Origin: Paenibacillus barengoltzii NBRC 101215
GTDB lineage: Bacteria; Bacillota; Bacilli; Paenibacillales; Paenibacillaceae
Reading direction: 5' to 3'
Assembly (NCBI RefSeq): GCF_004000745.1
Contig: NZ_BILV01000005.1
Coordinates: 1 to 51,405, forward strand
DNA length: 51,405 nt
Shown here: positions 15,653 through 23,806 of the stretch, piece by piece
Numbering within the stretch: position 1 is the first letter of the stretch
How the letters are laid out: every line of letters starts with the position of its first letter
Position numbers and translations under genes: made by a program
The notes under the pieces: model-generated
The model's database searches: none
What the model saw: the letters and a program-made list of their open reading frames with translations, nothing else
What the model was told of the DNA's origin: nothing

Positions 15653-16354
15653 ATGAAACCTATCACGGTATTGATTGCGGACGATGAGCCGGAAATCGCC
15701 GACTTGATCGAGCTGCATCTGGCCCGGGAAGGATACCGCTGCATCAAAGCTTCCAACGGGCAGGAGGCGCTGGATGTGATTCAGACGCAATCCGTGGATC
15801 TTGCAATCTTGGATATAATGATGCCGAAGATTGATGGCTATGAGGTGACTCGGCAAATTCGGGAGAAGCACCATTTGCCGATCATTTTTTTAAGTGCGAA
15901 AGCAACCGATTTAGATAAAATCACCGGTCTGGTACGTGGGGCGGATGATTATATGACCAAGCCGTTTAACCCGATGGAGCTGGTGGCCCGGGTGAACGCC
16001 CAACTGCGCCGCTTTATCCACCTGAACCCGTCGGTAGCTGCGCCTCCGAATGAGACCGTGTTGGAGGCCGGAGGGCTTGTGATTCACCCCGAGCACCGGA
16101 CCGTGTTCCTCTACGGCGAGCCGGTGGAGCTGACGCCCAAAGAGTTTGATATCTTAGTCCTGCTGGCCAGCCATCCGAAGAAGGTGTTCAGCTCAGAGCA
16201 TATTTTCGAGAAGGTCTGGGGGGAGGCTTATTATGAAGGCGGAAATACGGTTATGGTGCATATCCGAAGCTTGCGTAAGAAGCTGGGGGAAGACCGGCAC
16301 AAGAACAAGCTGATCAAAACCGTCTGGGGAGTAGGGTATACATTCAATGGATAA
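15653..16354 (+). CDS. OmpR-family response regulator (VanR-like)
   Basis: This 233-residue protein has a receiver domain at residues 1-120 with the acidic pocket (ADDEPE), the phospho-acceptor Asp54 in LAILDIMMPKIDGYE, the switch Ser/Thr-region (IIFLSAKATD) and Lys in MTKPFNPMELV. The C-terminal OmpR-type winged helix (LTPKEFDILVLLASHPKKVFSSEHIFEKVWGE and VMVHIRSLRKKLGE) binds DNA. It overlaps the kinase gene by 8 nt, showing co-translation. Sequence style is VanR-like, but no vancomycin-resistance ligase or dehydrogenase genes are in the window. It probably controls the transporter genes that follow. Confidence 0.95.
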   Translation: MKPITVLIADDEPEIADLIELHLAREGYRCIKASNGQEALDVIQTQSVDLAILDIMMPKIDGYEVTRQIREKHHLPIIFLSAKATDLDKITGLVRGADDYMTKPFNPMELVARVNAQLRRFIHLNPSVAAPPNETVLEAGGLVIHPEHRTVFLYGEPVELTPKEFDILVLLASHPKKVFSSEHIFEKVWGEAYYEGGNTVMVHIRSLRKKLGEDRHKNKLIKTVWGVGYTFNG

Positions 16355-17453
16355 CCATACGGATAAACCGAAATTTCGCAGTTTTCGCTTCCAAATGATC
16401 CGATTATTTGGACTGAGCATGATATTGTCCGCAGGGACAACCTTTCTCATTTATTTAGCGCTGCGCGAGTATTATCATACCCTGCTGCGTGAAGACCCAT
16501 TGTATAACGTGCGGCTAATGATGCGCCAGATCGGTGACATCAACGTGTTTTTGCTGATTTTTATCCCGCTCTCGTTCTTATACTTCTACTTGTTAACTCG
16601 ACGTTATGTCGCGTATTTCCGGGAGATTTCCCGGGGAATCAATCAGCTGGCGGGAGGAGACTTCACCCATCGGGTTCATATTCCTTCCGGGGATGAGTTC
16701 GGAGAGATTGCGCGGGACATCAATTTGGCCAGCGAGAAGCTGCAGCAGGCGGTGGAACGGGGCGATTTTGCCGAGAACAGCAAGGAGCAGCTTGTGCTGA
16801 ACCTGGCCCATGATCTCCGAACCCCGCTCACCTCAGTCATTGGCTATCTCGATTTCATCCTGCAGGGGAAAGACCTGACTGCCGATCAGATGAAGCATTA
16901 CACCACCATCGCCTACACCAAATCACAGCGTCTGGAGAAGCTGATCGATGAGTTATTTGAAGTGACGCGAATGAATTATGGCAAGCTGAACATCCACCGC
17001 CGGCCGTTGGATTTGAGCGAGTTGCTGAGTCAATTAACCGAAGAGATGTACCCTGTATTTGAAAAAAATGAGCTGACCGTTCGTCTCAACACCGAACCGC
17101 AGCTGATGATTTCCGGCGACGGCGATCTGCTGGCCCGCGTCTTTGAGAATTTATTGTCCAATGCCGTTCGTTACGGCAAAGACGGGGAATACGTCGACGT
17201 TCATGGAAAGCTAGACGGGGATGAGGCAGTCGTGCGGGTGACCAACTATGGCGATTCCATCCCGCCGGACGAGCTGCCCCATTTGTTTGATATGTTTTTC
17301 ACCGGTGATCGAGCGCGTACGCATCAGGAAGGCAGCACCGGACTCGGCCTGTTTATAGCCAAAAATATCGTAGAGCAACACGAAGGCACCATCTCGGTGC
17401 AAAGCGATCTGATTCGCACGGAGTTTGAGGTGCGGTTACCGAAGCTTAGATAA
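16347..17453 (+). CDS. Sensor histidine kinase (VanS-like)
   Basis: This 368-residue membrane kinase has two N-terminal transmembrane helices (LFGLSMILSAGTTFLIYLAL and NVFLLIFIPLSFLYFYLL) with a very short outer loop (~25 residues), then a HAMP domain (residues ~88-135). The dimerisation domain has His155 in LNLAHDLRTPLTSVIGYLDFI. The ATPase domain has the N box (RVFENLLSNAVRYGKDG) and G box (GSTGLGLFIAKNIVEQHEG). The short outer loop suggests that the signal is sensed in or near the membrane or through the adjacent transporter. It overlaps the response regulator and is followed by an ABC permease 102 nt later in the same direction. Confidence 0.95.
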   Translation: MDNHTDKPKFRSFRFQMIRLFGLSMILSAGTTFLIYLALREYYHTLLREDPLYNVRLMMRQIGDINVFLLIFIPLSFLYFYLLTRRYVAYFREISRGINQLAGGDFTHRVHIPSGDEFGEIARDINLASEKLQQAVERGDFAENSKEQLVLNLAHDLRTPLTSVIGYLDFILQGKDLTADQMKHYTTIAYTKSQRLEKLIDELFEVTRMNYGKLNIHRRPLDLSELLSQLTEEMYPVFEKNELTVRLNTEPQLMISGDGDLLARVFENLLSNAVRYGKDGEYVDVHGKLDGDEAVVRVTNYGDSIPPDELPHLFDMFFTGDRARTHQEGSTGLGLFIAKNIVEQHEGTISVQSDLIRTEFEVRLPKLR

Positions 17454-17555
17454 GTGAATCGAACAAAACTTAAGGAAAATTTTAGTTTTACCCCACTTTT
17501 GATTTTATCAATCCGCCTTAAGCTGAAAGAGCAAGAACGGCAGGAGGATTGGGAA

Positions 17556-18473
17556 ATGAGAAAGTGGGGTTTTTGGCGTGCGCCCATAAGCCAAGCTCTA
17601 TCGGGATTCGCTAGGTGGGGGCGCAGCGATGCAGCAACGGCGGGGTTGTTTCTGGCACCAAGCGTAGCAGGGTTCGCGCTCTTTTATTTGATTCCGTTTG
17701 GCATGAGTTTATTTTACTCCTTTCAGAGCGGCACCTCTGGCGGAAGCTTTGTAGGCTTGGCGAATTACCGCGACCTGCTGGACAGCGCTTCGTTTCGCAA
17801 GGCCGCAGTCAACACGCTGTATTTCAGTGCGTTGGGTGTCCCGCTGCTGTTGGGATTATCGCTGGGGGTGGCCCTGCTCCTGAACCGGCATGTTTACCTG
17901 CGGAAGTGGCTGCGCACCGCTTATGTGCTTCCTCTGGTTGTGCCGGTGGCGTCGGTAATTCTCATTTGGCAGATGGTGTTTGATTGGAACGGAGCATTAA
18001 ACTACCTGCTTGGCCATTTCGGCATCCAGCGCGTGGATTGGATGAAGACCGATGCCGCCCGCTACGTTGTCCTCATGGTGTATTTGTGGAAGAACCTCGG
18101 CTACAACGTCATTTTGTTCTTGGCGGGTTTGCAGCAAATTCCTCGGGACTACTACGAGACGGCACAGGTTGAAGGGGCTGGACCGGTTCGTCAGTTTTTT
18201 GGAATCACGCTCGTCTACTTAACGACGACCACGTTCTTCGTAGTGATCATGTCGATTATCAATTCATTTAAGGTTTTCCGGGAGACGTATTTGCTGGCGG
18301 GTGATTATCCGCATGACAGCATTTATATGCTTCAGCATTACATGAACAACATGTTTGCAACGATGGATATCCAGAAGCTGACGGCTGCTGCAGTACTGAT
18401 GGTCTGCGCGATCCTTGCGATTGTTCTCGGATTGTTTGGGTTGGAACGCCGATACCGGCAATTCATGGAATAG
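17556..18473 (+). CDS. ABC transporter permease, sugar type (MalF/LacF-like)
   Basis: This 305-residue, six-helix permease has LFLAPSVAGFALFYLIPFGMSLFYSF near the start, a typical CUT1 sugar permease first helix. GLANYRDLL and the EAA loop (YYETAQVEGAGPVRQFFGITL) dock the ATPase. ATG 17556 follows AGGAGG by 8 nt; the open frame extends 34 codons further upstream without a site. The ATPase is not encoded here. In Bacillales such systems usually share a common ATPase of the MsmX type, which is known biology and not seen here. Part of the operon 15653-21935. Confidence 0.92.
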   Translation: MRKWGFWRAPISQALSGFARWGRSDAATAGLFLAPSVAGFALFYLIPFGMSLFYSFQSGTSGGSFVGLANYRDLLDSASFRKAAVNTLYFSALGVPLLLGLSLGVALLLNRHVYLRKWLRTAYVLPLVVPVASVILIWQMVFDWNGALNYLLGHFGIQRVDWMKTDAARYVVLMVYLWKNLGYNVILFLAGLQQIPRDYYETAQVEGAGPVRQFFGITLVYLTTTTFFVVIMSIINSFKVFRETYLLAGDYPHDSIYMLQHYMNNMFATMDIQKLTAAAVLMVCAILAIVLGLFGLERRYRQFME

Positions 18474-18519
18474 TAAGACAGGACGTGAGGATATAGCTCA
18501 TAGAGAGGAGAGGCCGGGC

Positions 18520-19392
18520 GTGCAGGCAATTCAATGGATACAAAAAGCTGTGCTGACGGGAATGTTAGGCTTATTCGCCGTGCTGCTCCTCTTTCCCGTC
18601 ATCATTACATTCACGAACTCGCTGATGAGCGAGCAGGAGCTTGAAATCAATTATGGTCCAATGGGGGAGCTGACGGAGGCGGCTTCGACCGAAGCTGATA
18701 CCTTCATCAATCTCAAATGGGTACCGGATCAGGTGACCTTGGCGCAATACGGCAGGCTGTTGGTATATACCCCTAATTATTTGCTGATGTTTTGGCGTTC
18801 CGTGGAGCTGGTCTTACCGATTATCGTTGGACAAACCGCGGTCGCTGCGATGGCGGCCTATGCGCTGTCCAAACTGCGGTTTCGGGGTCGAGATGCGATT
18901 TTTCTGATCTTCTTGCTGTCGATGCTGATGCCCTTTCAGGTGACGCTGGTCCCGAATTATCTCATGGCCGATTGGCTGGGGTTAATCCACCGTCCGACGG
19001 CGGTGATTCTGCCGGGTATTTTTGCTGCGTTTGGGGTCTTCATGCTGCGTCAATTTATGCTGCATATCCCGTACGCCTACATCGAGGCGGCCAAGATCGA
19101 CGGTGCCGGTCATCTGAGGATATTCCTGACAATCATTCTCCCGATGGTTAAGCCGGGACTTGCTGCGCTGGTGGTGCTCCTGTTCGTCGATTACTGGAAT
19201 ATGGTCGAGCAGCCGCTGATCTTCTTGGATCCGCTTCGGCAGCCGTTATCGGTCTTCTTATCGAGATTAAGCGGCGAGTGGGGAACTGTGTTCGCGGCTT
19301 CGATGTTGTATATGTCGCCGATGGTGCTGCTGTTCCTTTATGCCGAGGCCTATTTCATCGAAGGCGTGCAGCTTTCTGGCATCAAGGGGTAA
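18520..19392 (+). CDS. ABC transporter permease, sugar type (MalG-like)
   Basis: This 290-residue permease is the second of the pair. The start is GTG 18520 after AGAGAGGAGAG. It has an N-terminal helix (LTGMLGLFAVLLLFPVIITFTNSL). A ~50-residue outer loop with an Asn/Glu-rich segment (ELEINYGPMGELTEAASTEADTF) is longer than usual and may contact the binding protein. The EAA loop (YIEAAKIDGAGHLRIFLTIILP) is intact. It forms a heterodimer with the preceding permease. Confidence 0.92.
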   Translation: MQAIQWIQKAVLTGMLGLFAVLLLFPVIITFTNSLMSEQELEINYGPMGELTEAASTEADTFINLKWVPDQVTLAQYGRLLVYTPNYLLMFWRSVELVLPIIVGQTAVAAMAAYALSKLRFRGRDAIFLIFLLSMLMPFQVTLVPNYLMADWLGLIHRPTAVILPGIFAAFGVFMLRQFMLHIPYAYIEAAKIDGAGHLRIFLTIILPMVKPGLAALVVLLFVDYWNMVEQPLIFLDPLRQPLSVFLSRLSGEWGTVFAASMLYMSPMVLLFLYAEAYFIEGVQLSGIKG

Positions 19393-19410
19393 GGAGGATA
19401 AAGTCGCGTC

Positions 19411-20571
19411 ATGGAACTTGGGAAAGATCAAACGGATCGTAAACGCAAAAAAATAATCATTACCACCTTTATGGCTTTGATGGGAGGTTTGTTGTTTTTC
19501 ACTTTTTTCAGTAATACGTTGCAATCGATGACCTTGCCAAAGGTCCGAACGTCCCCAGCAGCAGCCGGCGGAATAACTTATCGGTTAACGGGAACCGGGA
19601 TATTGCAGCCGAAGAAGCAGGCAGAGCTGATCAACCCGGCCGGTTGGAAGGTTAAGAAGGTACTGGTGAAGGAAGGTGCTGATGTTCAAGCGGGGCAGAA
19701 GCTTGTACTATACGATCGTGCTGATGCCGAGCGGGAGTTGGAAGATGAGATGGCGCTATTGAAAAAGCAGCGAATCGCGCTCGAAACGATTCAGGATCAG
19801 TTCATCGAGGCCACGGTGAGCGGGGATGAAACCGGCTTGAGAGAAGCCAAACGGGAGATCGAAACTCGCAAGCTTGACCTCCAGGTACAGGAGCGGAAGA
19901 TCGAGAGACTGCGTGAGCAGATCAGAAGCTGCAGCGAGCTCGTCGCCCCGTTTGACGGGGTGGTTACGGAGGTCAACGCGGTGGTTGGGGTGGCTTCCAC
20001 CTCCCTCCCGGACGTGGTGGTGTCAAGTACAAGTGCAGGCTACCGTGTGGATATCATCGGGGATGCCGAGGTGATCGACCGTCTTCGGATCGCAACCGGC
20101 GAAGCGGTGAAGGTTGAGGTGGCCGCTGCCAGTGAACAACCGCCGCGTCAACTGGAGGGCGTGGTCGAAGACATCACTAACGCAGGTTCTCGAATCACAG
20201 GTTCACCGGAGGAAGGTGACGGAACATCGGCGACGCTGCCGCAAAGGCGGCTGCGTATCCGAGTAGCTGATCCTGCCCTGAAAGGAGGGGAGCAAGTTAC
20301 GGTTCGGCTGGAACAGACGTCCTCCGAGCAGGGCTGGGTTGTTCCAAATGAAGCGATTCATCGCGAAGGCGATTCGCGCTTTCTTTTTAAGGTGGAGGAG
20401 CAGCGCGGGGCGTTGGGCAATGTGTTTGTCGCCCGAAAGGTGACGATTAAGCAAAGTGAAGCGAATGAAGCGGAAACGATGATCCCGGCAGATCTTCTGT
20501 TTGAAGGAGAGCGGATCATTCTGGAGAGCAGTGAACCTTTACAGGATGGCAATCGGGTTCGTTTGCAATAG
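19411..20571 (+). CDS. HlyD/membrane-fusion-type adaptor protein
   Basis: This 386-residue protein has one N-terminal membrane anchor (KIIITTFMALMGGLLFFTFFS). A biotinyl/lipoyl-like half-motif follows (RLTGTGILQPKKQAELINPAGWKVKKVLVKEGADVQAGQKLVLYD), then a coiled-coil hairpin rich in Arg, Glu and Lys (residues ~110-170), the returning lipoyl half (CSELVAPFDGVVTEVNAVVG) and beta-barrel segments. Such adaptors normally work with efflux pumps such as MacB-type or RND transporters. Here it is encoded between import-type permeases and their binding protein with no efflux pump next to it, which is unusual. The start ATG 19411 is preceded by AAGGAGGATAAAG. It may be an extracytoplasmic scaffold for the permease or serve an unlinked exporter. 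Confidence 0.85.
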   Translation: MELGKDQTDRKRKKIIITTFMALMGGLLFFTFFSNTLQSMTLPKVRTSPAAAGGITYRLTGTGILQPKKQAELINPAGWKVKKVLVKEGADVQAGQKLVLYDRADAERELEDEMALLKKQRIALETIQDQFIEATVSGDETGLREAKREIETRKLDLQVQERKIERLREQIRSCSELVAPFDGVVTEVNAVVGVASTSLPDVVVSSTSAGYRVDIIGDAEVIDRLRIATGEAVKVEVAAASEQPPRQLEGVVEDITNAGSRITGSPEEGDGTSATLPQRRLRIRVADPALKGGEQVTVRLEQTSSEQGWVVPNEAIHREGDSRFLFKVEEQRGALGNVFVARKVTIKQSEANEAETMIPADLLFEGERIILESSEPLQDGNRVRLQ

Positions 20572-20615
20572 AAAATCAGCGATCGAAATGAAGCAGAGGA
20601 GGAAGAGAATAAACC

Positions 20616-21935
20616 ATGAAAAAACGGATGGGGAAGACAATTATTGCGGCATTGGTTATATCGATTGCTTTGGCTGCGTGCAGCAGAGCGACGGATACTG
20701 TAGGGAAGAACCCGGCTGGAGAAGAGGGCAAAACCGTGCTTACCTTATCGGTTCAGGAGGCAAGCCCGTTTTATACTGCGCTGGAGCGGAAGTTTGAGGC
20801 CAAATTCCCTGACATCGACCTGATTATTCAGGCTTATAAACAAGCCGGAGAGGAATGGAAGGCGGGTGAAATTGAGGAGTATCGCAAATCGGTCAACACC
20901 GCACTGCTCTCAGGACAAGGACCGGACGTCATTGAAATGAAGAGCCTGCCAATAAGCGAATATATAGCCAAAGGTTTGTTGCTGAATATGGATTCGTCAC
21001 TTAGCGGGGATGGATCCATCAAGAAGGAGGATCTCCAGCAAAATATTTTGGATGCTGCGAGGGAGAACGGAGGTTTATATGCGATCCCAGGAGGTTTTTC
21101 CCTGAGGGCGTTCATCGGCGATGGCGATGCTTTGAAAGAGGCCGACATTCAGGAGAAAACCTGGACTTGGCAGGACTTTGCAGAAATAGCGAAAAAATTA
21201 ACGCAGGGGAATGAGAAGGTCTTTGCGATGACGGAATATCCGCCGGATATGCTCATGCAGGAAATGACAGTGGATAACTATGAAGCCTATGTCGATACGA
21301 GCGACAAACAAGCCAAGTTCGATTCCCCGGAATTTATCGCGCTGCTGCATCAAGTGAAGCAGATGTATGATGATGGCGTGATGACCGAAGAGTCGGCGGG
21401 TTCGGGAAAGCAACTGTTTTATTCTGCGGTATTACGTGATCCGAAGGATGTTATTGACGTGCCTCATCAGTATTTTGAACACCCGATCCTCATGCAGAAA
21501 CCGCATAACCCCGCTCAATCCGGTACGATGCGAATCATTCCGACGAGTTTGTTTGGGATCCGGGCGAAATCCCAGGTTCCGGAAGAGGCCTGGAAGCTGA
21601 TCCGCTTTCTCCTGTCGGAGGAAGCGCAGAAGTTACCGGAGCGCGAGGGGTTCTCGCTGCTCTCTTCGATCAATTCGCAGCAGCTGGATGACATAAAGCA
21701 GCAAATTGCGGACGGCAGCTACAAACTGCCGGATGGAGCTGCTGTTAAGGCCGCGGACGAGGAATTTGATCGCTTTCGTCAAATGCTGGATGCGGTGGAC
21801 CAATATTCGCCGCTTGAAGCCAAGGTGATCTCCATCGTCGGGGAAGAATCGCTTGCCTTCTTCAGCGGACAGAAATCTGCGGAGGAAGCCGCGAAGTTAA
21901 TGCAAAACCGGGTAACTACGTTTTTGAACGAATAA
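20616..21935 (+). CDS. Extracellular solute-binding lipoprotein (family 1, sugar type)
   Basis: This 439-residue protein has a lipoprotein signal peptide (IIAALVISIALAACS, lipobox LAAC). The mature two-domain binding protein has VLTLSVQEASPFYTALERKFEAKFPDI, GPDVIEMKSLPISEYIAKGLLLNMD and ALLSGQGPDVIE, typical of CUT1 sugar-binding proteins. It would deliver a carbohydrate (identity unknown) to the two permeases. It is the last gene of the operon and is followed by a strong terminator. The order (regulator, kinase, permeases, adaptor, binding protein) places the binding protein unusually at the end. Confidence 0.9.
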   Translation: MKKRMGKTIIAALVISIALAACSRATDTVGKNPAGEEGKTVLTLSVQEASPFYTALERKFEAKFPDIDLIIQAYKQAGEEWKAGEIEEYRKSVNTALLSGQGPDVIEMKSLPISEYIAKGLLLNMDSSLSGDGSIKKEDLQQNILDAARENGGLYAIPGGFSLRAFIGDGDALKEADIQEKTWTWQDFAEIAKKLTQGNEKVFAMTEYPPDMLMQEMTVDNYEAYVDTSDKQAKFDSPEFIALLHQVKQMYDDGVMTEESAGSGKQLFYSAVLRDPKDVIDVPHQYFEHPILMQKPHNPAQSGTMRIIPTSLFGIRAKSQVPEEAWKLIRFLLSEEAQKLPEREGFSLLSSINSQQLDDIKQQIADGSYKLPDGAAVKAADEEFDRFRQMLDAVDQYSPLEAKVISIVGEESLAFFSGQKSAEEAAKLMQNRVTTFLNE

Positions 21936-21943
21936 AGTAAAGG

Positions 21944-21975
21944 ATCCTGCCTCATTGAGAGGCGGGATTTTTTTG
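21944..21975 (+). terminator. Terminator of the VanRS-like/ABC operon
   Basis: ATCCTGCCTC-ATTGA-GAGGCGGGAT (one G-U pair), then TTTTTTTG. Confidence 0.85.
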
Positions 21976-22010
21976 TCGCTTACGCGCCGTTCGTTAGGTA
22001 CCTCTGCCAG

Positions 22011-22206
22011 CTTCTTTTGATGATTATCCCGTTGCATCAGGGAGTGCGTATCTCATGACCATTCACAGGATCGATGACGTGATTAGAGATCAGGTGCTGG
22101 CTCAGGCTCAGGCCAACCTCACCTCACCTCACCATACCTCACCTCCCTCATGCCCTTGATCTCACCTTCTTTTTGTCACTGAACGAAAGGGATAATTATG
22201 TAAAGA
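22011..22206. repeat. Palindromic intergenic repeat, copy 4, with an enlarged centre
   Basis: The left arm CTTTTGATGATTATCCCGTT with GCATCAGG and the right arm CTGAACGAAAGGGATAATTA with TGTAAAG match copies 1-3. The centre is ~135 nt instead of ~25 and contains a short-period CACCT repeat (ACCTCACCTCACCTCACC). No gene is visible in the insertion. Confidence 0.7.
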
Positions 22207-22248
22207 GGCTCGCAAAAGGACCGCTTGACGGCAATATGATCAGGAAAT

Positions 22249-22282
22249 ATTAGTTATCGCCTATTGCTTGGTGATAACTAAT
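22249..22282. promoter_or_regulatory. Inverted repeat upstream of padR/HAAS genes, candidate PadR operator
   Basis: ATTAGTTATC (22249-22258) and GATAACTAAT (22273-22282) are perfect inverted 10-mers. A TTGACG lies 18 nt before the first arm. Downstream are direct repeats GTGTATGATGCATAGTAT and TGTATGACGCACAGTAT (22284 and 22311), the second ~60 nt before the start codon. Confidence 0.5.
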
Positions 22283-22387
22283 AGTGTATGATGCATAGTA
22301 TAAGATATATTGTATGACGCACAGTATGCGAAAAACAGTATAAGATTGCAGTAAATAAAAAACAGGATGAGACAACGAGGTGGAAGG

Positions 22388-22744
22388 ATGAACGGCCTAT
22401 TAAATTCCTTGATCACGGAGCTCCGTCGCGGAACGTTAACCTTGGCGGTGCTCAGCCAGTTGCGGACGCCGCAATACGGGTATTCGCTCGTTCAACGGCT
22501 GGAGAAGTCCGGGATCACCATTGATCAAAGCACGCTGTATCCGCTGCTGCGCCGGCTGGAGAAGCAGGAACTTGTGACAAGCAGCTGGGATACAACGGAG
22601 AGCCGTCCGCGCCGTTACTACGTGTTGAGTGAATTTGGCTTGGAGATTTTTGAGCAGTTGAAGGTGGAATGGGAGAAGACCTCCCAGGAGCTGTACACGT
22701 TGTTGAAGGGGGAGAATAATGATGAAACCATCGGATCTGATTGA
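22388..22744 (+). CDS. PadR-family transcriptional regulator
   Basis: This 118-residue winged-helix protein reads MNGLLNSLITELRRGTLTLAVLSQLRTPQYGYSLVQRL, then STLYPLLRRLEKQELVTSSWDTTESRPRRYYVLSEFG. These are the typical PadR helix-turn-helix and wing. ATG 22388 follows AGGTGG; ATG 22367 is in frame but has no site. It overlaps the next gene by 26 nt. PadR genes linked to a HAAS-domain membrane protein are an established arrangement in Firmicutes, in which the HAAS protein is thought to act with the regulator. Confidence 0.92.
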   Translation: MNGLLNSLITELRRGTLTLAVLSQLRTPQYGYSLVQRLEKSGITIDQSTLYPLLRRLEKQELVTSSWDTTESRPRRYYVLSEFGLEIFEQLKVEWEKTSQELYTLLKGENNDETIGSD

Positions 22745-23741
22745 GCTTTATGTTTACGAGGTAACTCGTCGCCTGCCGGATAAGACCCGAGAGGACATCG
22801 CGCTGGAACTCCGCTCCACAATTGAGGATATGCTGCCGGAGGAACCCAGCGAGGCGGAAGTGAAGGAGGCGCTGACGCAATTGGGGGATCCGGCCGTATT
22901 GGCCGCGCAGTATCGCGATCAACCCGCATTTTTGATCGGGCCGCGCTTCTATGAGACTTATGTTCAGGTCTTGAAAATGATTGTCCCCATTGTGGTTGTA
23001 ATTACTCTCTTGTCGCTGATTGCCAATCAAATCATTACGTATTCCGGTGATGTGGTTCCCGCTGAGGCTGCGGCTGTCCTGCTCAGCAAAGCGATAGGGA
23101 CAGTGTTCAGCGCGGGGGTGCAGACCGTATTTTGGATTACCTTGGCGTTTGTCATTCTGGAGCGCACGGGAACTGGCAACGAACTGCCGCTGAACAGCAA
23201 GTTCAAGGCCTGGACGCCGGATGATTTGAAGGACACCCGGTATATCCCAGTGCAGAAAGTGATTAAGAAAAGTGAGGTTTTTGCCAGCCTCATGTGGACG
23301 GCGATTTGGGGGAGCGTGTATTTCAATGCAGATCGGTTAATTGGTGTATATGAGAAAGGTCGAAACGGCATAGAAATGACAACACCCATTTTTAATCAAG
23401 ACGTGTTGCTGTCGTATTGGCCGTTTATCGCAGTAATTCTTGCGCTGGATGCGGCTCTGGCGATCTACAAATGGATCGTGGCCCAATGGAATGTGAAGAT
23501 CGCGTTCCTGAACGTGGCCAACCACGTCCTTTCGTTGGTGGTATTCGGCACGGTCATCAGCAAGGGAGAGCTGTTGTCCCCCGGGTTTATCGCGAAGCTG
23601 GAGGATATTTTCGGATCGAGCGTATCCGGTTTTAACTCTGGCTGGATTATGTGGCTGCTGTTGTTCATCTACATGTTGTTCGCAGCTCTGGACAGTTATC
23701 TAGGGTTCCGCAAAGCGAACCTTCCTCATATGGCAAAATAA
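22719..23741 (+). CDS. HAAS-domain membrane protein paired with PadR
   Basis: The product is 340 residues. The N-terminal ~70 residues (DLIELYVYEVTRRLPDKTREDIALELRSTIEDMLPEEPSEAEVKEALTQLGDPAVLAAQYRD) form the three-helix HAAS domain with its L-G-D-P signature. Five or six transmembrane helices follow (e.g. VLKMIVPIVVVITLLSLIAN, TVFSAGVQTVFWITLAFVIL, WPFIAVILALDAALAIY, IMWLLLFIYMLFAALDSYL). No catalytic motif is seen. It probably reports on the membrane state to the co-encoded PadR protein; this is inference from the known pairing. The overlap with padR indicates translational coupling. Confidence 0.85.
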   Translation: MMKPSDLIELYVYEVTRRLPDKTREDIALELRSTIEDMLPEEPSEAEVKEALTQLGDPAVLAAQYRDQPAFLIGPRFYETYVQVLKMIVPIVVVITLLSLIANQIITYSGDVVPAEAAAVLLSKAIGTVFSAGVQTVFWITLAFVILERTGTGNELPLNSKFKAWTPDDLKDTRYIPVQKVIKKSEVFASLMWTAIWGSVYFNADRLIGVYEKGRNGIEMTTPIFNQDVLLSYWPFIAVILALDAALAIYKWIVAQWNVKIAFLNVANHVLSLVVFGTVISKGELLSPGFIAKLEDIFGSSVSGFNSGWIMWLLLFIYMLFAALDSYLGFRKANLPHMAK

Positions 23742-23751
23742 ACACCATCCG

Positions 23752-23790
23752 AAAAAGCCCCGTTCTCTGGGTGAAAGAGAGCGGGGCCTA
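23752..23790 (-). terminator. Terminator after the GltS-like gene
   Basis: On the minus strand, GGCCCCGCTCTCT pairs with AGAGAACGGGGCT, followed by TTTTTCGG. It may also stop plus-strand readthrough from the HAAS gene. Confidence 0.8.
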
Positions 23791-23806
23791 TCATTTGGAA
23801 GCTCGC

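Noticed and set aside
15653..17453. Vancomycin resistance regulator pair
   Set aside because: The kinase and regulator look VanRS-like, but no vanH, vanA-type ligase or vanX genes are in the window.
22719..23741. Antitoxin or anti-sigma factor
   Set aside because: The N-terminal HAAS domain with L-G-D-P and the PadR pairing fit better; no zinc-binding anti-sigma motif is present.
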